Source: Pseudomonadota bacterium
Lineage (GTDB): Bacteria > Desulfobacterota > Desulfobulbia > Desulfobulbales > JAGXFP01
Direction: 5' to 3'
NCBI GenBank assembly: GCA_018814305.1
Contig: JAHJAA010000014.1
Coordinates: forward strand, 1-37,934
DNA length: 37,934 bases
Program-made: the position numbers and the translations under genes
In this document: positions 16,784 to 25,038 of the stretch, one piece after another
Layout: every line of letters begins with the position of its first letter
How positions within the stretch are numbered: the first letter of the stretch is position 1
Notes under the pieces: generated by a model
Databases searched by the model: none
What the model saw: the letters and a program-made list of their open reading frames with translations, nothing else
Told to the model about the DNA's origin: nothing

Positions 16784-18168
16784 TCTCCCGGGAACCAACC
16801 CTGACCGTGGGGGCGGACAGCCTGCTCCAGCAGGCCCCCCCCACCCTGCTCTCCCTGATCAAAAAAGAACTGACCTTAGCCAATCCCCAATACCGTGACG
16901 CCCAAAAATACGGCCGCTGGATTGGCAAAAAGCTTAAACCTTGGCTCTATTTTTACACCGAAAACAGTAATGGGCTCCGCTTCCCCAGGGGCTATGCCAA
17001 TCAGGCGGTACTCCTCTGCCGGAAGGTCTTGAACGGCAAAAGTCCCCAAATCATCGACCAGCGTCGGCAACTTCCAGAGCTTGCTCTCTCCTTTCAAGGT
17101 GAGCTCCGGCCCTATCAGCAAGAGGCCTTTACCGCCGCCATCCGCCGTGATTTCGGGGTCATCGAGTCCGGTACCGGCTCCGGCAAAACGGTCATCGGCC
17201 TGGCGATCATCGCCCACCGACAACAACCGACCCTGATCCTGGTCCACAACAAGGAACTCCTCTATCAGTGGAACACCCAGATCAAGACCTTTCTCGGCAT
17301 TGACGCGGGATTGATTGGTGACGGGCATCACGAAATTCGACCGGTAACGGTGGCCATTGTCAATTCAGCCCGCAATCATCTCGACGGTCTCCCGGAACAT
17401 TTCGGCCAGATCTGTGTCGATGAATGTCACCGGGTCCCGGCCTCCCTGTTTACCGAGGTAGTTACTGCCTTTGACTGCCGTTTTGCCCTGGGCCTTTCCG
17501 CCACTGCCTTCCGCCGCGATGGACTGACTGATTTGATCCACATCTATCTGGGTGCTTCGGTCTATCGGGTGGAGACCGACCGTCTCCAGAAAAGCGGCGC
17601 CGTCCTCAAACCCGAGTTTATCCAGCACTCCACTGATTTTACGTATGGATACCGGGGTAACTATCACCATCTGCTCAAGGCCCTGACCGGTAACGAAGAT
17701 CGCAACCGGAAAATCGCCCTTGATATTGTCACGGAATCAGCCCGGGAAAAGGGTACGGTCCTGGTGGTGAGTGACCGGGTCGCCCATTGCCAAGCGCTGG
17801 CAACTCTCCTGGCCGGGATGGATCCGGCACTCAGGGTAGGGGTTCTTACCGGTCAGCTGCCCTCCGAGGAACGAGGACGGTTGATTGCCGATACCCGGGA
17901 GGGACAAATCGATGTGTTGATCTCAACAGTGCAATTAATCGGTGAGGGGTTTGACTGTTCGGGACTCAGGGCGCTCTTTCTGACCACCCCGATTAAATTC
18001 ACCGGTCGGCTGCTCCAGGTGGTGGGCCGTATTCTCCGCCCCGCCGAAGGGAAAACCCCCCGGGTCCATGACTACCTTGACCCGGTGGGTGTCTTAGGAA
18101 AATCAGCCCGAACCCGCAGGCTGACCTTTGAGGACGAACCACTACTGATCCGGGCCCTTGAAACGTAA
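16780..18168 (+). CDS. Superfamily 2 DNA/RNA helicase, XPB/UvsW-like
   Basis: A 462-residue helicase core starting at GTG in the GTGA overlap with slyX. Residues 1-105 form a small N-terminal domain with FYTENSNGLRFPRGY. Motifs follow: Q-like LRPYQQEA (109-116), Walker A GTGSGKT (131-137), VDECHR (213-218, a DECH box), LSATAFRRDG (239-248), STVQLIGEGFD and LLQVVGRILRP (motif VI). Both RecA-like lobes are present with nothing after them. The DECH box and order resemble XPB/Rad25-like and phage UvsW helicases and the helicase part of type III restriction enzymes, but no methylase or nuclease is nearby. A DNA-repair or recombination role is likely but unproven. Confidence 0.82.
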   Translation: MISREPTLTVGADSLLQQAPPTLLSLIKKELTLANPQYRDAQKYGRWIGKKLKPWLYFYTENSNGLRFPRGYANQAVLLCRKVLNGKSPQIIDQRRQLPELALSFQGELRPYQQEAFTAAIRRDFGVIESGTGSGKTVIGLAIIAHRQQPTLILVHNKELLYQWNTQIKTFLGIDAGLIGDGHHEIRPVTVAIVNSARNHLDGLPEHFGQICVDECHRVPASLFTEVVTAFDCRFALGLSATAFRRDGLTDLIHIYLGASVYRVETDRLQKSGAVLKPEFIQHSTDFTYGYRGNYHHLLKALTGNEDRNRKIALDIVTESAREKGTVLVVSDRVAHCQALATLLAGMDPALRVGVLTGQLPSEERGRLIADTREGQIDVLISTVQLIGEGFDCSGLRALFLTTPIKFTGRLLQVVGRILRPAEGKTPRVHDYLDPVGVLGKSARTRRLTFEDEPLLIRALET

Positions 18169-18226
18169 AGCTAACCGACCGGGAAGTGAGCCAGGTCAAG
18201 ATCGGAGCAGATAAAAATCCCCTCCA

Positions 18227-18463
18227 TTATCCCTTTTCCACCAGGGCCGGATCGGTGTAAACAAGCTGCAACTCCCGGCTGGCCAGCTGGATCAGATCAC
18301 CATGGTGAAGCTGAAGCCCCCGCCGGGTCTCCACAACCCCGTTGACCATCACCTCACCAGCCTGGATCCGGGCCTTGGCCTCGCCGCCGTTCTCCACCAG
18401 CCCGGCAAATTTCAATAATTGTCCAAGCCGGATAATCTCACCCGTTATTTCTATTGATTCCAT
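18227..18463 (-). CDS. S4-domain RNA-binding protein (YbcJ-like)
   Basis: A 78-residue protein that is essentially one S4 fold: IRLGQLLKFAGLVENGGEAKARIQAGEVMVNGVVETRRGLQL contains the LxxLLK...GGEAK..I..G.V.VNG signature of YbcJ-like proteins, which bind structured RNA, probably ribosomal. The ATG has AAGGA about 7 bases upstream. It converges on the helicase gene (58 bp apart) and diverges from hrpB. Confidence 0.85.
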   Translation of the reverse strand: MESIEITGEIIRLGQLLKFAGLVENGGEAKARIQAGEVMVNGVVETRRGLQLHHGDLIQLASRELQLVYTDPALVEKG

Positions 18464-18603
18464 GAGAGTTTCCTTTAATGTGTTCCGAACCAGAAATGAC
18501 TATGCTCAGACAATACCACGGTACGAATACGATCGTCCAAAAGATAGCGCGTACCTCCTTAGAAGAACGAACCAAATAAATTTGATCCCCCGATAAAGAG
18601 CAG

Positions 18604-21189
18604 ATGGCCGCTAGCACTCCAAATATGAGCAAAGCTCAACAGCAGATCGGTCGGTTACCCATTGCCCCGATTATTCCTGACCTCCTGGCCACCCTGGCCC
18701 TTCACCCACGGGTCATAGTCTCAGCACCGCCCGGTTCCGGTAAAACCACCGGCCTCCCCCTCTGCCTGCTCGACGCGCCATGGCTGGCCGGTCGCCGAAT
18801 CCTGCTCCTTGAACCCCGGCGCCTGGCCGCCCGAATGGCTGCAAACTGGATGGCATCGCTGCTTGATGAACCCGTGGGACAAACAGTGGGCTATCGGATC
18901 CGTCTGGAGAAAAAGATCTCTTCGGCCACCCGAATCGAGGTGGTCACCGAGGGGATCTTAACCAGAATGCTGCAGGATGATCCCTCCCTGGCCCAAATCG
19001 GCGCAGTGATCTTTGATGAATTCCATGAACGCTCCATCCATGCCGATCTGGCCCTTGCCCTCTGCCTGGATATGTCCGAAAGTCTCAGGGAAGACTTGAG
19101 GATTCTAATCATGTCGGCAACCCTTGAGCTTGACCCTCTGCATCGTCTGCTGGATGAAGCTCCGCTGATTTGCGGGCAGGGAGAAAGTTATCCGGTGGCC
19201 CTCCGATACCTCCCCCCCGCCCTGACCCGTCAGCAACCGAATCATCTTTATGATTTCCAGCACACTGTTCGCATAACCACCGCCGCGGTCATTCAGGCCT
19301 TTAACGAACAGGGCGGGGACCTGCTGGTTTTTCTTCCAGGCATCGGGGAGATTAAAGCCGTGGCTGATCGCCTGGGGGTCCTCGCCCAGGAACAGAATTG
19401 CCTGATCCGCCCACTCTATGGAGATCTGTCCGGGAGCCTCCAGGATGAGGCCATCCGCCCCGGCAGACAACGAAGGATAGTCCTCGCCACCTCCATTGCC
19501 GAAACCTCGCTGACCATCGAAGGCATCACCACCGTGGTTGATGCCGGCTATCGGCGAAGTCCACGCTTTGATCCCAATTGTGGCATGACCCGCCTGATCA
19601 CCGAGCGGGTCTCCCAGGCCGGGGCCAAACAACGAGCCGGGCGGGCCGGGCGATTGGGACCAGGTATCTGTTACCGGTTATGGGCCGAAGCATTCCACCA
19701 GACCCTGCCACCCCATAATCGGCCAGAGATACTTGAGGCTGATCTCTGCCGGCTGGCCCTGGAGCTCTGCCAGTGGGGGGTGAAGGATCCCTCCGAGTTG
19801 GCCTGGCTGGATCTTCCGCCGGCCGGTCCCTATGCCCAGGCTATCACCCTGCTCCACGACCTCGGGGCGGTTGATGGGAATGGAAGTCTCACCCCCCATG
19901 GCCAAAAACTTGCGACCCTGCCCCTTCATCCCCGGCTGGGGCACCTCCTCCTGATCGGGGCTGAACTCGGGCAGCTTGATGCCGCCTGTGATCTGGCCGC
20001 TCTCCTTTCCGAACGCGATCCCATTCTCCCCGCCCCCCACGGTGAACGGAGCGCCGATCTGGAATTACGATTCATGGCCCTGGCCGCTTTCCGCCAGGGT
20101 CGCCAGGGAGAACTCCGTAGCCTGAATGGTGATCTTTCCTCGTGTCGACGTATCGATCAAGTCAGTAAAAGACTGCACCAACTGGGCAATCAACCCAAAA
20201 AACACCCGAACGCTTCATTTGGTCTGGGAAGTTTGCTGGTCTATGCCTATCCCGACCGGGTGGCCAACTGCCGCCCGGACTCACCGGAACGATATCTACT
20301 GGCCGGTGGGCGCGGGGCTCGCCTGGCAATCGGTGATCCGCTGGCTGGATTAGCCTTCATTGTCGCCCCAATCATTGATGCGGGACACCGGGAAGGACGG
20401 ATCTTTCTGGCCGCGGAAATCACCCTGAAGGAACTACGAGACCTCCATCACCAGTTGATTTCAAGCCACTCGAAACTCTACTGGGATGAACGGGATTGTC
20501 TGGTCAGTCGGAAAGAAGAACGAATCGGGGCCATAGTTCTCTCGACCACTCCCCAAGCTGTTCTTGAACCGAATTTGATGCTCCAGGCACTCCTCACCCG
20601 GATCAGAAAGGAGGGGCTTTCGATTTTGCCCTGGGATCGGAAGGCCCGGAATTTCCAGGCCCGAATCAATTCGCTTCGATGCTGGCAACCCGAGGCTGGC
20701 TGGCCGGATCTCTTTGAGGCCACCCTGCTTGAAAACCTGGAAGATTGGCTCGCCCCCTATTTAAATAATCTCCTCTGTCTCTCACAACTCGCGAGTCTTA
20801 ACCTTTTGGCTATACTCGAGGCAGGGCTGTCCTGGGAACAACGCAACCTGGCCGCACAACTAACCCCTGTCCAAATCACGGTCCCCAGCGGCACCCGCCA
20901 CCCGCTTGAGTATACTGATGATGGACGATCCCCGATCCTGTCGGTTCGACTCCAGGAGATGTTTGGCCTGGAGGACACCCCGTTGGTCTGCAACCGGATT
21001 CCAGTGCTCCTTCATCTGCTGTCCCCGGCCAGCCGACCGGTCCAGGTAACCAGCGATCTCCGCGGCTTCTGGGATACTACCTATCCCCTGGTTAAAAAAG
21101 AGCTGCAGGGCCGTTATCCACGCCACCACTGGCCTGGCGATCCGCGAACCGCCCCACCCACGGCCCGGATCAAAAAGAAAAAAAATTGA
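18604..21189 (+). CDS. hrpB: ATP-dependent DEAH-type helicase HrpB
   Basis: An 861-residue DEAH/RHA-family helicase. Motifs: Walker A PPGSGKTT (42-49), LLLEPRRLAAR (Ia), FDEFHERS (137-144; the family's DEFH variant of DEAH), SATLE (171-175), LVFLPG, IAETSLTIEGI (V) and QRAGRAGRLGPG (VI). A helicase-associated winged-helix region and the HrpB C-terminal domain follow, ending in the conserved LRGFWDTTYPLVKKELQGRYPRHHWP-type tail, here at the correct distance from the stop. Length fits the family. HrpB is widespread, and its RNA substrate is not well defined. The GTP/ATP loop and all motifs are intact. The Shine-Dalgarno is weak (GAG), and an ATG at 18625 is an alternative start. Confidence 0.92.
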   Translation: MAASTPNMSKAQQQIGRLPIAPIIPDLLATLALHPRVIVSAPPGSGKTTGLPLCLLDAPWLAGRRILLLEPRRLAARMAANWMASLLDEPVGQTVGYRIRLEKKISSATRIEVVTEGILTRMLQDDPSLAQIGAVIFDEFHERSIHADLALALCLDMSESLREDLRILIMSATLELDPLHRLLDEAPLICGQGESYPVALRYLPPALTRQQPNHLYDFQHTVRITTAAVIQAFNEQGGDLLVFLPGIGEIKAVADRLGVLAQEQNCLIRPLYGDLSGSLQDEAIRPGRQRRIVLATSIAETSLTIEGITTVVDAGYRRSPRFDPNCGMTRLITERVSQAGAKQRAGRAGRLGPGICYRLWAEAFHQTLPPHNRPEILEADLCRLALELCQWGVKDPSELAWLDLPPAGPYAQAITLLHDLGAVDGNGSLTPHGQKLATLPLHPRLGHLLLIGAELGQLDAACDLAALLSERDPILPAPHGERSADLELRFMALAAFRQGRQGELRSLNGDLSSCRRIDQVSKRLHQLGNQPKKHPNASFGLGSLLVYAYPDRVANCRPDSPERYLLAGGRGARLAIGDPLAGLAFIVAPIIDAGHREGRIFLAAEITLKELRDLHHQLISSHSKLYWDERDCLVSRKEERIGAIVLSTTPQAVLEPNLMLQALLTRIRKEGLSILPWDRKARNFQARINSLRCWQPEAGWPDLFEATLLENLEDWLAPYLNNLLCLSQLASLNLLAILEAGLSWEQRNLAAQLTPVQITVPSGTRHPLEYTDDGRSPILSVRLQEMFGLEDTPLVCNRIPVLLHLLSPASRPVQVTSDLRGFWDTTYPLVKKELQGRYPRHHWPGDPRTAPPTARIKKKKN

Positions 21190-21372
21190 TGGCGTCGCAA
21201 AAAGTCCGATCTACTGCGTCGTAGTGTATTTTTGTTCGTTCGGCATACCACATGTATGGCCTCTCTCTCAAAAACACACTCCTTCTTGTATATCAAACTT
21301 TTAGCTTAGCCATCTTGAGACTTTTCGAAGTCTGCGCTATCTGCGGGCTTATCAAACTTATGGAGGGAAAAA
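21190..21372. repeat. Possible dispersed intergenic repeat after hrpB
   Basis: This 183-bp non-coding stretch starts GGCGTCGCAAAAAGTCCGAT, continues with CTACTGCGTCGTAGTG (a short self-complementary segment), and ends near GAGACTTTTCGAAGTC, a partial inverse of its start (AAAAGTC against GACTTTT). I recall very similar GTCGCAAAAAGTCCGAT stretches from intergenic regions of deltaproteobacterial genomes, but could not check. The ferredoxin promoter must also lie here. Confidence 0.35.
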
Positions 21373-21588
21373 ATGACTGAGGATGCTTCACCAGAGAAAG
21401 AGATCATCATCGATACCTTTGTCTGTACCGGATGCCTGGGATGTGTGGAAATTTGCCCGGAGGTTTTTGGGTTCAGGACGGAGGATGAAAAGGCGTATGT
21501 GATCAAACCGACAGCGATCGACCTCGACTGTGTCAACGAGATCATTCCCCTCTGTCCGGCCCAATGCATCACGATAGAGAAGATTTGA
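21373..21588 (+). CDS. [4Fe-4S] ferredoxin, Desulfovibrio-type
   Basis: A 71-residue acidic electron carrier. Cys18, Cys21 and Cys24 (CTGCLGC) plus Cys61 (LCPAQC) are in place to bind one [4Fe-4S] cluster. Two further cysteines, Cys28 and Cys53, occupy positions equivalent to the structural disulfide of Desulfovibrio gigas ferredoxin. That link is from family knowledge and spacing, not shown here. GGAGG lies 6 bases before the ATG. It stands alone between hrpB and a small opposite-strand gene, so its redox partners cannot be read from context. Confidence 0.9.
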   Translation: MTEDASPEKEIIIDTFVCTGCLGCVEICPEVFGFRTEDEKAYVIKPTAIDLDCVNEIIPLCPAQCITIEKI

Positions 21589-21593
21589 GCTGG

Positions 21594-21624
21594 GATCGCG
21601 CGTCTGAGATCAGACCGTGCGATC
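21594..21624. terminator. Stem-loop between convergent ferredoxin and small gene
   Basis: GATCGCGCGTCTGA (21594-21607) pairs with TCAGACCGTGCGATC (21610-21624) with one small bulge, giving a strong hairpin 5 bp after the ferredoxin stop. A second palindrome, TGATCAGTTCTGATCA (21638-21653), overlaps the stop of the convergent small gene. Neither has a clear T-run, so termination is likely but not of canonical intrinsic form. Confidence 0.5.
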
Positions 21625-21640
21625 GAGGTATGACCAATGA

Positions 21641-21835
21641 TCAGTTCTGATCACTTTCTTCATCGACGAGATACTCCTTCAACTTCTCAACCAAGGCCTC
21701 CGACAATTGCTCTTTATAGAGAAAGGCCCGAGCCTCTTCACCGGTAATCATTGACTTCACCTCAAGGGGGAGGCTGCGAAGGATAGCCATCCGTTCCGGG
21801 TCAACCTTATCCTTCTCCAGTTTTACCTGATCCAT
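21641..21835 (-). CDS. Small hypothetical protein (64 aa)
   Basis: Not recognised. It is a highly charged, helical 64-residue protein: KLEKDKVDPERMAILRSLP, then EEARAFLYKEQLSEALVEK and an acidic C-terminus. A near-perfect AGGAGG 6 bases before the ATG makes it a real, well-translated gene. It has no Cys, membrane segment or signal peptide. It sits between a convergent ferredoxin and, upstream on the same strand, RNase HI. Confidence 0.65.
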   Translation of the reverse strand: MDQVKLEKDKVDPERMAILRSLPLEVKSMITGEEARAFLYKEQLSEALVEKLKEYLVDEESDQN

Positions 21836-21909
21836 TTCGACCTCCTGATAGTTCGTTGCTGCCGACCCACCAATAAAAATGCACTTATAGAGGGAAATCC
21901 ACTATCCCA

Positions 21910-22614
21910 TCACCGAGTATAACCGATGTCTTCGGGCAAACCAGCTTGCCGGGCGGTAGTTACGGCCAGTTCATCACATCGTTCATTCAACGGATTGCCC
22001 GAATGGCCCCTGACCCAATTGAAGCCAATATCAAGCTGAGCAATAAGCTCAAGAAGTTCCGCCCAGAGATCGGCGTTCAAAGCCGGTTGTCCATCGGCTT
22101 TCCGCCACCCTCGCCGTTGCCAGCCCCTGGCCCAACCCTTGGTGACCCCGTTTACCACATAGCTCGAGTCCGAAAAGAGGCTGATTCTACGGTTCCGAAC
22201 CGGCAGTTCCCGGAGAGCAGCAATGCACCCCATCAGTTCCATCCGGTTATTGGTCGTTCGCCGAAAACCACCGGTCAACTCCCGGCGGACACCGTCATAA
22301 ATCATGACCACACCATAACCGCCTGGGCCGGGGTTGTTGATACTGCCACCGTCGGTATAGATGGTGATCTCATCGGGGTGGGGCTCGATGGCTGGGACTG
22401 GAGGAGACTGGTCGTTCCCGGTCCCATTCAGGCCGGGAGCCCGCCGTTTAAGTACCGGATTTTTTAGCCAGGCCTCGGCCTCGCCTCTATCGACAAACCC
22501 CTTAAACACCGCCCCGGCAAATCCCTTCACCTGGGCCTGGGTCTCGGGCCAGTTGCTATAGATCCCCGGAGTTCGCCCCTTGGCAACCCCATACCAATGA
22601 TACTTGGCAGCCAA
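21910..22614 (-). CDS. rnhA: Ribonuclease HI with N-terminal viroplasmin (RNase H1-N) domain
   Basis: A 234-residue enzyme that cuts RNA in RNA-DNA hybrids. Residues 5-50 (YHWYGVAKGRTPGIYSNW...VKGFAGAVFKGF) are the hybrid-binding domain seen in eukaryotic RNase H1 and caulimovirus viroplasmin. The catalytic domain from about 82 has YTDGGSINNPGPGGYG with Asp88, Glu126 in NRMEL, Asp149 in LFSDSSYVV, His204 in VRGHSGNPLNE and Asp214 in CDELA, so the D-E-D-H-D set is complete. It starts at TTG (22614) with AGAGG 7 bases upstream. Length is as expected for the two-domain form. Confidence 0.9.
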   Translation of the reverse strand: MAAKYHWYGVAKGRTPGIYSNWPETQAQVKGFAGAVFKGFVDRGEAEAWLKNPVLKRRAPGLNGTGNDQSPPVPAIEPHPDEITIYTDGGSINNPGPGGYGVVMIYDGVRRELTGGFRRTTNNRMELMGCIAALRELPVRNRRISLFSDSSYVVNGVTKGWARGWQRRGWRKADGQPALNADLWAELLELIAQLDIGFNWVRGHSGNPLNERCDELAVTTARQAGLPEDIGYTR

Positions 22615-22658
22615 GAATCAACCTCTGCGGCTCGTTTTCATGATCCGGAAAAGGAACA

Positions 22659-23141
22659 TCAAACCGCTCCCTTGCCCAGGCAGCATTTTTTATGCTTTTT
22701 CCCGCTACCACAGGGGCAGGGATCATTCCGCCCGATTTTATCAGAGCGGACCGGCAAACGGATGATCTGACCATCCTGGTAAAACCACGTGCCCTCCACC
22801 CTTACAAAGCTGGAACGCTCTCGCAGGGAGTAATCGTTCCCCTTGCTGCGATATTTGGCAATAAACTCAACAATCCCCTCTTCATCATCGGCCCCACCCA
22901 AGTCGGTCTCCAGGATTTCCAGGCCGGTCCAGGTGATTTCAACCTCATCCTCAAAATCCTCAGGGGTTGGCCGATTGGATTCGTGGCAGGTGGCAATGAC
23001 GTAGGGGTAATCTTCCCGGGCATAGGCGGTATAACGGGAACGCATCAGGGCTTCGGCAGTCTCAGGCTTGGCCGTTCCATCAAGGTAGGGGGCACAGCAC
23101 TGTTCAAATTCCTTGGCGGAATTACAGGGGCAGAGGGTCAT
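22659..23141 (-). CDS. YchJ-family SEC-C motif protein (UPF0225)
   Basis: A 160-residue protein with two zinc-binding SEC-C motifs: [13 protein letters not shown] at the N-terminus (4-16) and [13 protein letters not shown] at the C-terminus (about 143-155). Between them lies an NTF2-like YchJ domain ([21 protein letters not shown]...EFIAKYR). SEC-C motifs resemble the SecA C-terminus and bind zinc; the YchJ function is unknown. AAGGA lies about 10 bases before the ATG. It is followed by rnhA on the same strand after 44 bp and may be co-transcribed with it. Confidence 0.9.
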   Translation of the reverse strand: MTLCPCNSAKEFEQCCAPYLDGTAKPETAEALMRSRYTAYAREDYPYVIATCHESNRPTPEDFEDEVEITWTGLEILETDLGGADDEEGIVEFIAKYRSKGNDYSLRERSSFVRVEGTWFYQDGQIIRLPVRSDKIGRNDPCPCGSGKKHKKCCLGKGAV

Positions 23142-23287
23142 GGTCGGTTGTCCTTAATTGGTGGTGTCATCAGTGACCGGCAGACCAATCCATCGGTCGG
23201 AATCGTGCCGACTATAGTCCATCGGTGCCAGTGGCTGAAATCTTTTTTCCAGGGCATTGTGCCCGTCATGGAACATATGTACATGGT

Positions 23288-23321
23288 GATCCCCCGACCC
23301 CAACCACGGTGACGGGGGATC
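23288..23321 (-). terminator. Stem-loop downstream of ilvC
   Basis: GATCCCCCG (23288-23296) and CGGGGGATC (23313-23321) form a perfect 9-bp GC-rich stem starting 23 bp after the ilvC stop. No T-run follows on the minus strand. It is the only strong hairpin in the 203-bp gap between ilvC and the SEC-C gene and is a reasonable candidate for the ilvC transcript end. Confidence 0.45.
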
Positions 23322-23344
23322 GACTGTCCATCAGTGAAAAGGAG

Positions 23345-24820
23345 TTACGCAGCGATGGATTTCATCGCGCCCATATGGGCTCGCAATTCTTCGCCGACCA
23401 GCTCGACCACCGTATTGCGGATCGCCTCGTTGACCTGAATCAACTCCCGATTATCCACCCCGGTATCCTTGAGGGACAACCCGCGACCGATCACATCGGT
23501 ATCAAGCTTCTTCATGAAATCAATCAGCAACGGCACCGCCGAATTGGCAAAAAGGTAGCACCCGTACTCGGCCGTGTCGGAAATGACCACGTTCATTTCA
23601 TAGAGTTTCTTCCGGGCGATGGTATTGGCAATGAGTGGCACCTCGTGGAGGGACTCATAATAGGCGGACTCTTCTTTGATCCCGGCCGAAACCATGGTGT
23701 CAAAGGCCAATTCCACCCCGGCCTTGACCATGGCCACCATCAGGATGCCATGATCAAAATACTCCTGCTCGGTAATGGCCTGGGTGGTATTCGCCGCCTT
23801 TTCAAAAGCGGTCTCGGCGGTGGCAGCCCGCCATCCCAAGAGCTTGGCATCATCGTTGGCCCAATCCTTCATCATATTGGAGGAAAAATCACCACTCATG
23901 ATATCGTCCATGTGCTTCTCGAACAACGGGGTCATGATCTCTTTCATCTCCTCGGCCAGGTAAAAGGCAGTAATCTTGGCCGGATTTGACAAACGGTCCA
24001 TCATGTTGGTGATTCCACCGTGCTTCAAGGCCTCAGTGATGGTCTCCCAACCGTACTGAATCAGTTTGGAGGCGTACCCGGGCTCCATCCCCTTTTCAAC
24101 CATCTTGTCAAAACAGAGCAGTGAACCCATCTGCAGAACCCCGCAGAGTATGGTCTGCTCTCCCATCAGATCGGATTTAACTTCGGCGACAAAAGAGGAT
24201 TGGAGCACCCCGGCCCGGTTGGCCCCGGTCCCACAGGCGTAGGCCTTGGCAATATCCCAGCCGATGTCCTGGGGATCGTTCTCCCGATGGACCGCGATCA
24301 GGGTCGGTACGCCGAAACCCCGTTTATACTCCTCCCGAACCTCAGTGCCGGGTGACTTGGGCGCCACCATCACCACGGTCAGGTCCTTCCGAATCTGCAT
24401 CCCCTCTTCGACGATATTGAACCCATGGGAGTAGGAAAGACAGGCCCCTTTTTTCATGAGCGGCATGACTGCGGTAATCACCCCGGAGTGTTGTTTATCC
24501 GGGGTAAGATTGATCAACAGGTCGGCGGTGGGAATCATCTCTTCATAGGTCCCAACGGTAAATCCGTTGCTGGTGGCATTCTGCCATGATTTACGCTGAT
24601 CCCTGATCGCTTCCGGGCGAAGGGTGTACGAAACATCCAGACCGCTATCCCGCAAATTCAAGCCCTGATGAAGACCCTGGGCGCCGCAACCGACGATCAC
24701 GATTTTCTTGCCCTTCAAGGCATCAACCCCGTCAAACTCCGAGGCATCCATGAACCGACACTCACCCAATTCCTCAAGCTGCAAACGCAGCGGCAGACTA
24801 TTGAAATAATTCTGTCCCAT
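23345..24820 (-). CDS. ilvC: Ketol-acid reductoisomerase, class II
   Basis: A 491-residue NADPH-dependent enzyme that converts acetolactate or acetohydroxybutyrate to the dihydroxy acids of valine, leucine and isoleucine synthesis, in the cytosol. The dinucleotide fold has [17 protein letters not shown] (44-60), and [13 protein letters not shown] supplies the Arg/Lys/Ser cofactor phosphate contacts. The length and duplicated C-terminal knotted domain mark the long class II (E. coli/plant) form rather than the roughly 330-residue class I. The Mg-binding Glu/Asp segment [13 protein letters not shown] is intact. GGAG lies 8 bases before the ATG. It is divergent from ilvY, the arrangement known from enterobacteria, so activation by IlvY with inducing acetohydroxy acids is likely. 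Confidence 0.95.
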   Translation of the reverse strand: MGQNYFNSLPLRLQLEELGECRFMDASEFDGVDALKGKKIVIVGCGAQGLHQGLNLRDSGLDVSYTLRPEAIRDQRKSWQNATSNGFTVGTYEEMIPTADLLINLTPDKQHSGVITAVMPLMKKGACLSYSHGFNIVEEGMQIRKDLTVVMVAPKSPGTEVREEYKRGFGVPTLIAVHRENDPQDIGWDIAKAYACGTGANRAGVLQSSFVAEVKSDLMGEQTILCGVLQMGSLLCFDKMVEKGMEPGYASKLIQYGWETITEALKHGGITNMMDRLSNPAKITAFYLAEEMKEIMTPLFEKHMDDIMSGDFSSNMMKDWANDDAKLLGWRAATAETAFEKAANTTQAITEQEYFDHGILMVAMVKAGVELAFDTMVSAGIKEESAYYESLHEVPLIANTIARKKLYEMNVVISDTAEYGCYLFANSAVPLLIDFMKKLDTDVIGRGLSLKDTGVDNRELIQVNEAIRNTVVELVGEELRAHMGAMKSIAA

Positions 24821-24865
24821 GATTTATCTCCTCATTGAAATTTTTTCAAATTCTACGGAAAAACA

Positions 24866-24931
24866 ATTATACCCACCATACGCCACGATAAACATTGCGT
24901 AAAGTGAATCATTTCGAATACAGTGTTGCAA
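24866..24931 (-). promoter_or_regulatory. ilvC promoter and candidate IlvY operator
   Basis: On the minus strand TATAAT (24871-24866) forms a consensus -10 box, while the hexamer 17 bp upstream (TGTTTA) is a poor -35, as expected for an activator-dependent promoter. An imperfect dyad CGTAAAGTGAATCATTTCG (24898-24916) is centred near -48, and TTGCAA (24926-24931) lies near -70. These are typical positions for a LysR-type activation and recognition site. The assignment to IlvY is inference from the divergent layout. Confidence 0.55.
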
Positions 24932-25038
24932 AAACAGAAACATGACACTTTTGACCCTGGTCGAACCCAGCCGAGTTATCCGCTCGACCACTTCCACAAC
25001 TTCAGGCCTTTTTAACATATAACTTTAGGCACTTCTTT

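Noticed and set aside
16780-18168. Helicase as part of a restriction or defence system
   Set aside because: The XPB/type III-like helicase has no methylase, nuclease or defence neighbour; slyX and an S4 protein flank it.
24824-25018. 64-codon frame between ilvC and ilvY
   Set aside because: It overlaps the -10 box and operator-like dyad of ilvC and lacks a ribosome binding site, so the regulatory reading is preferred.
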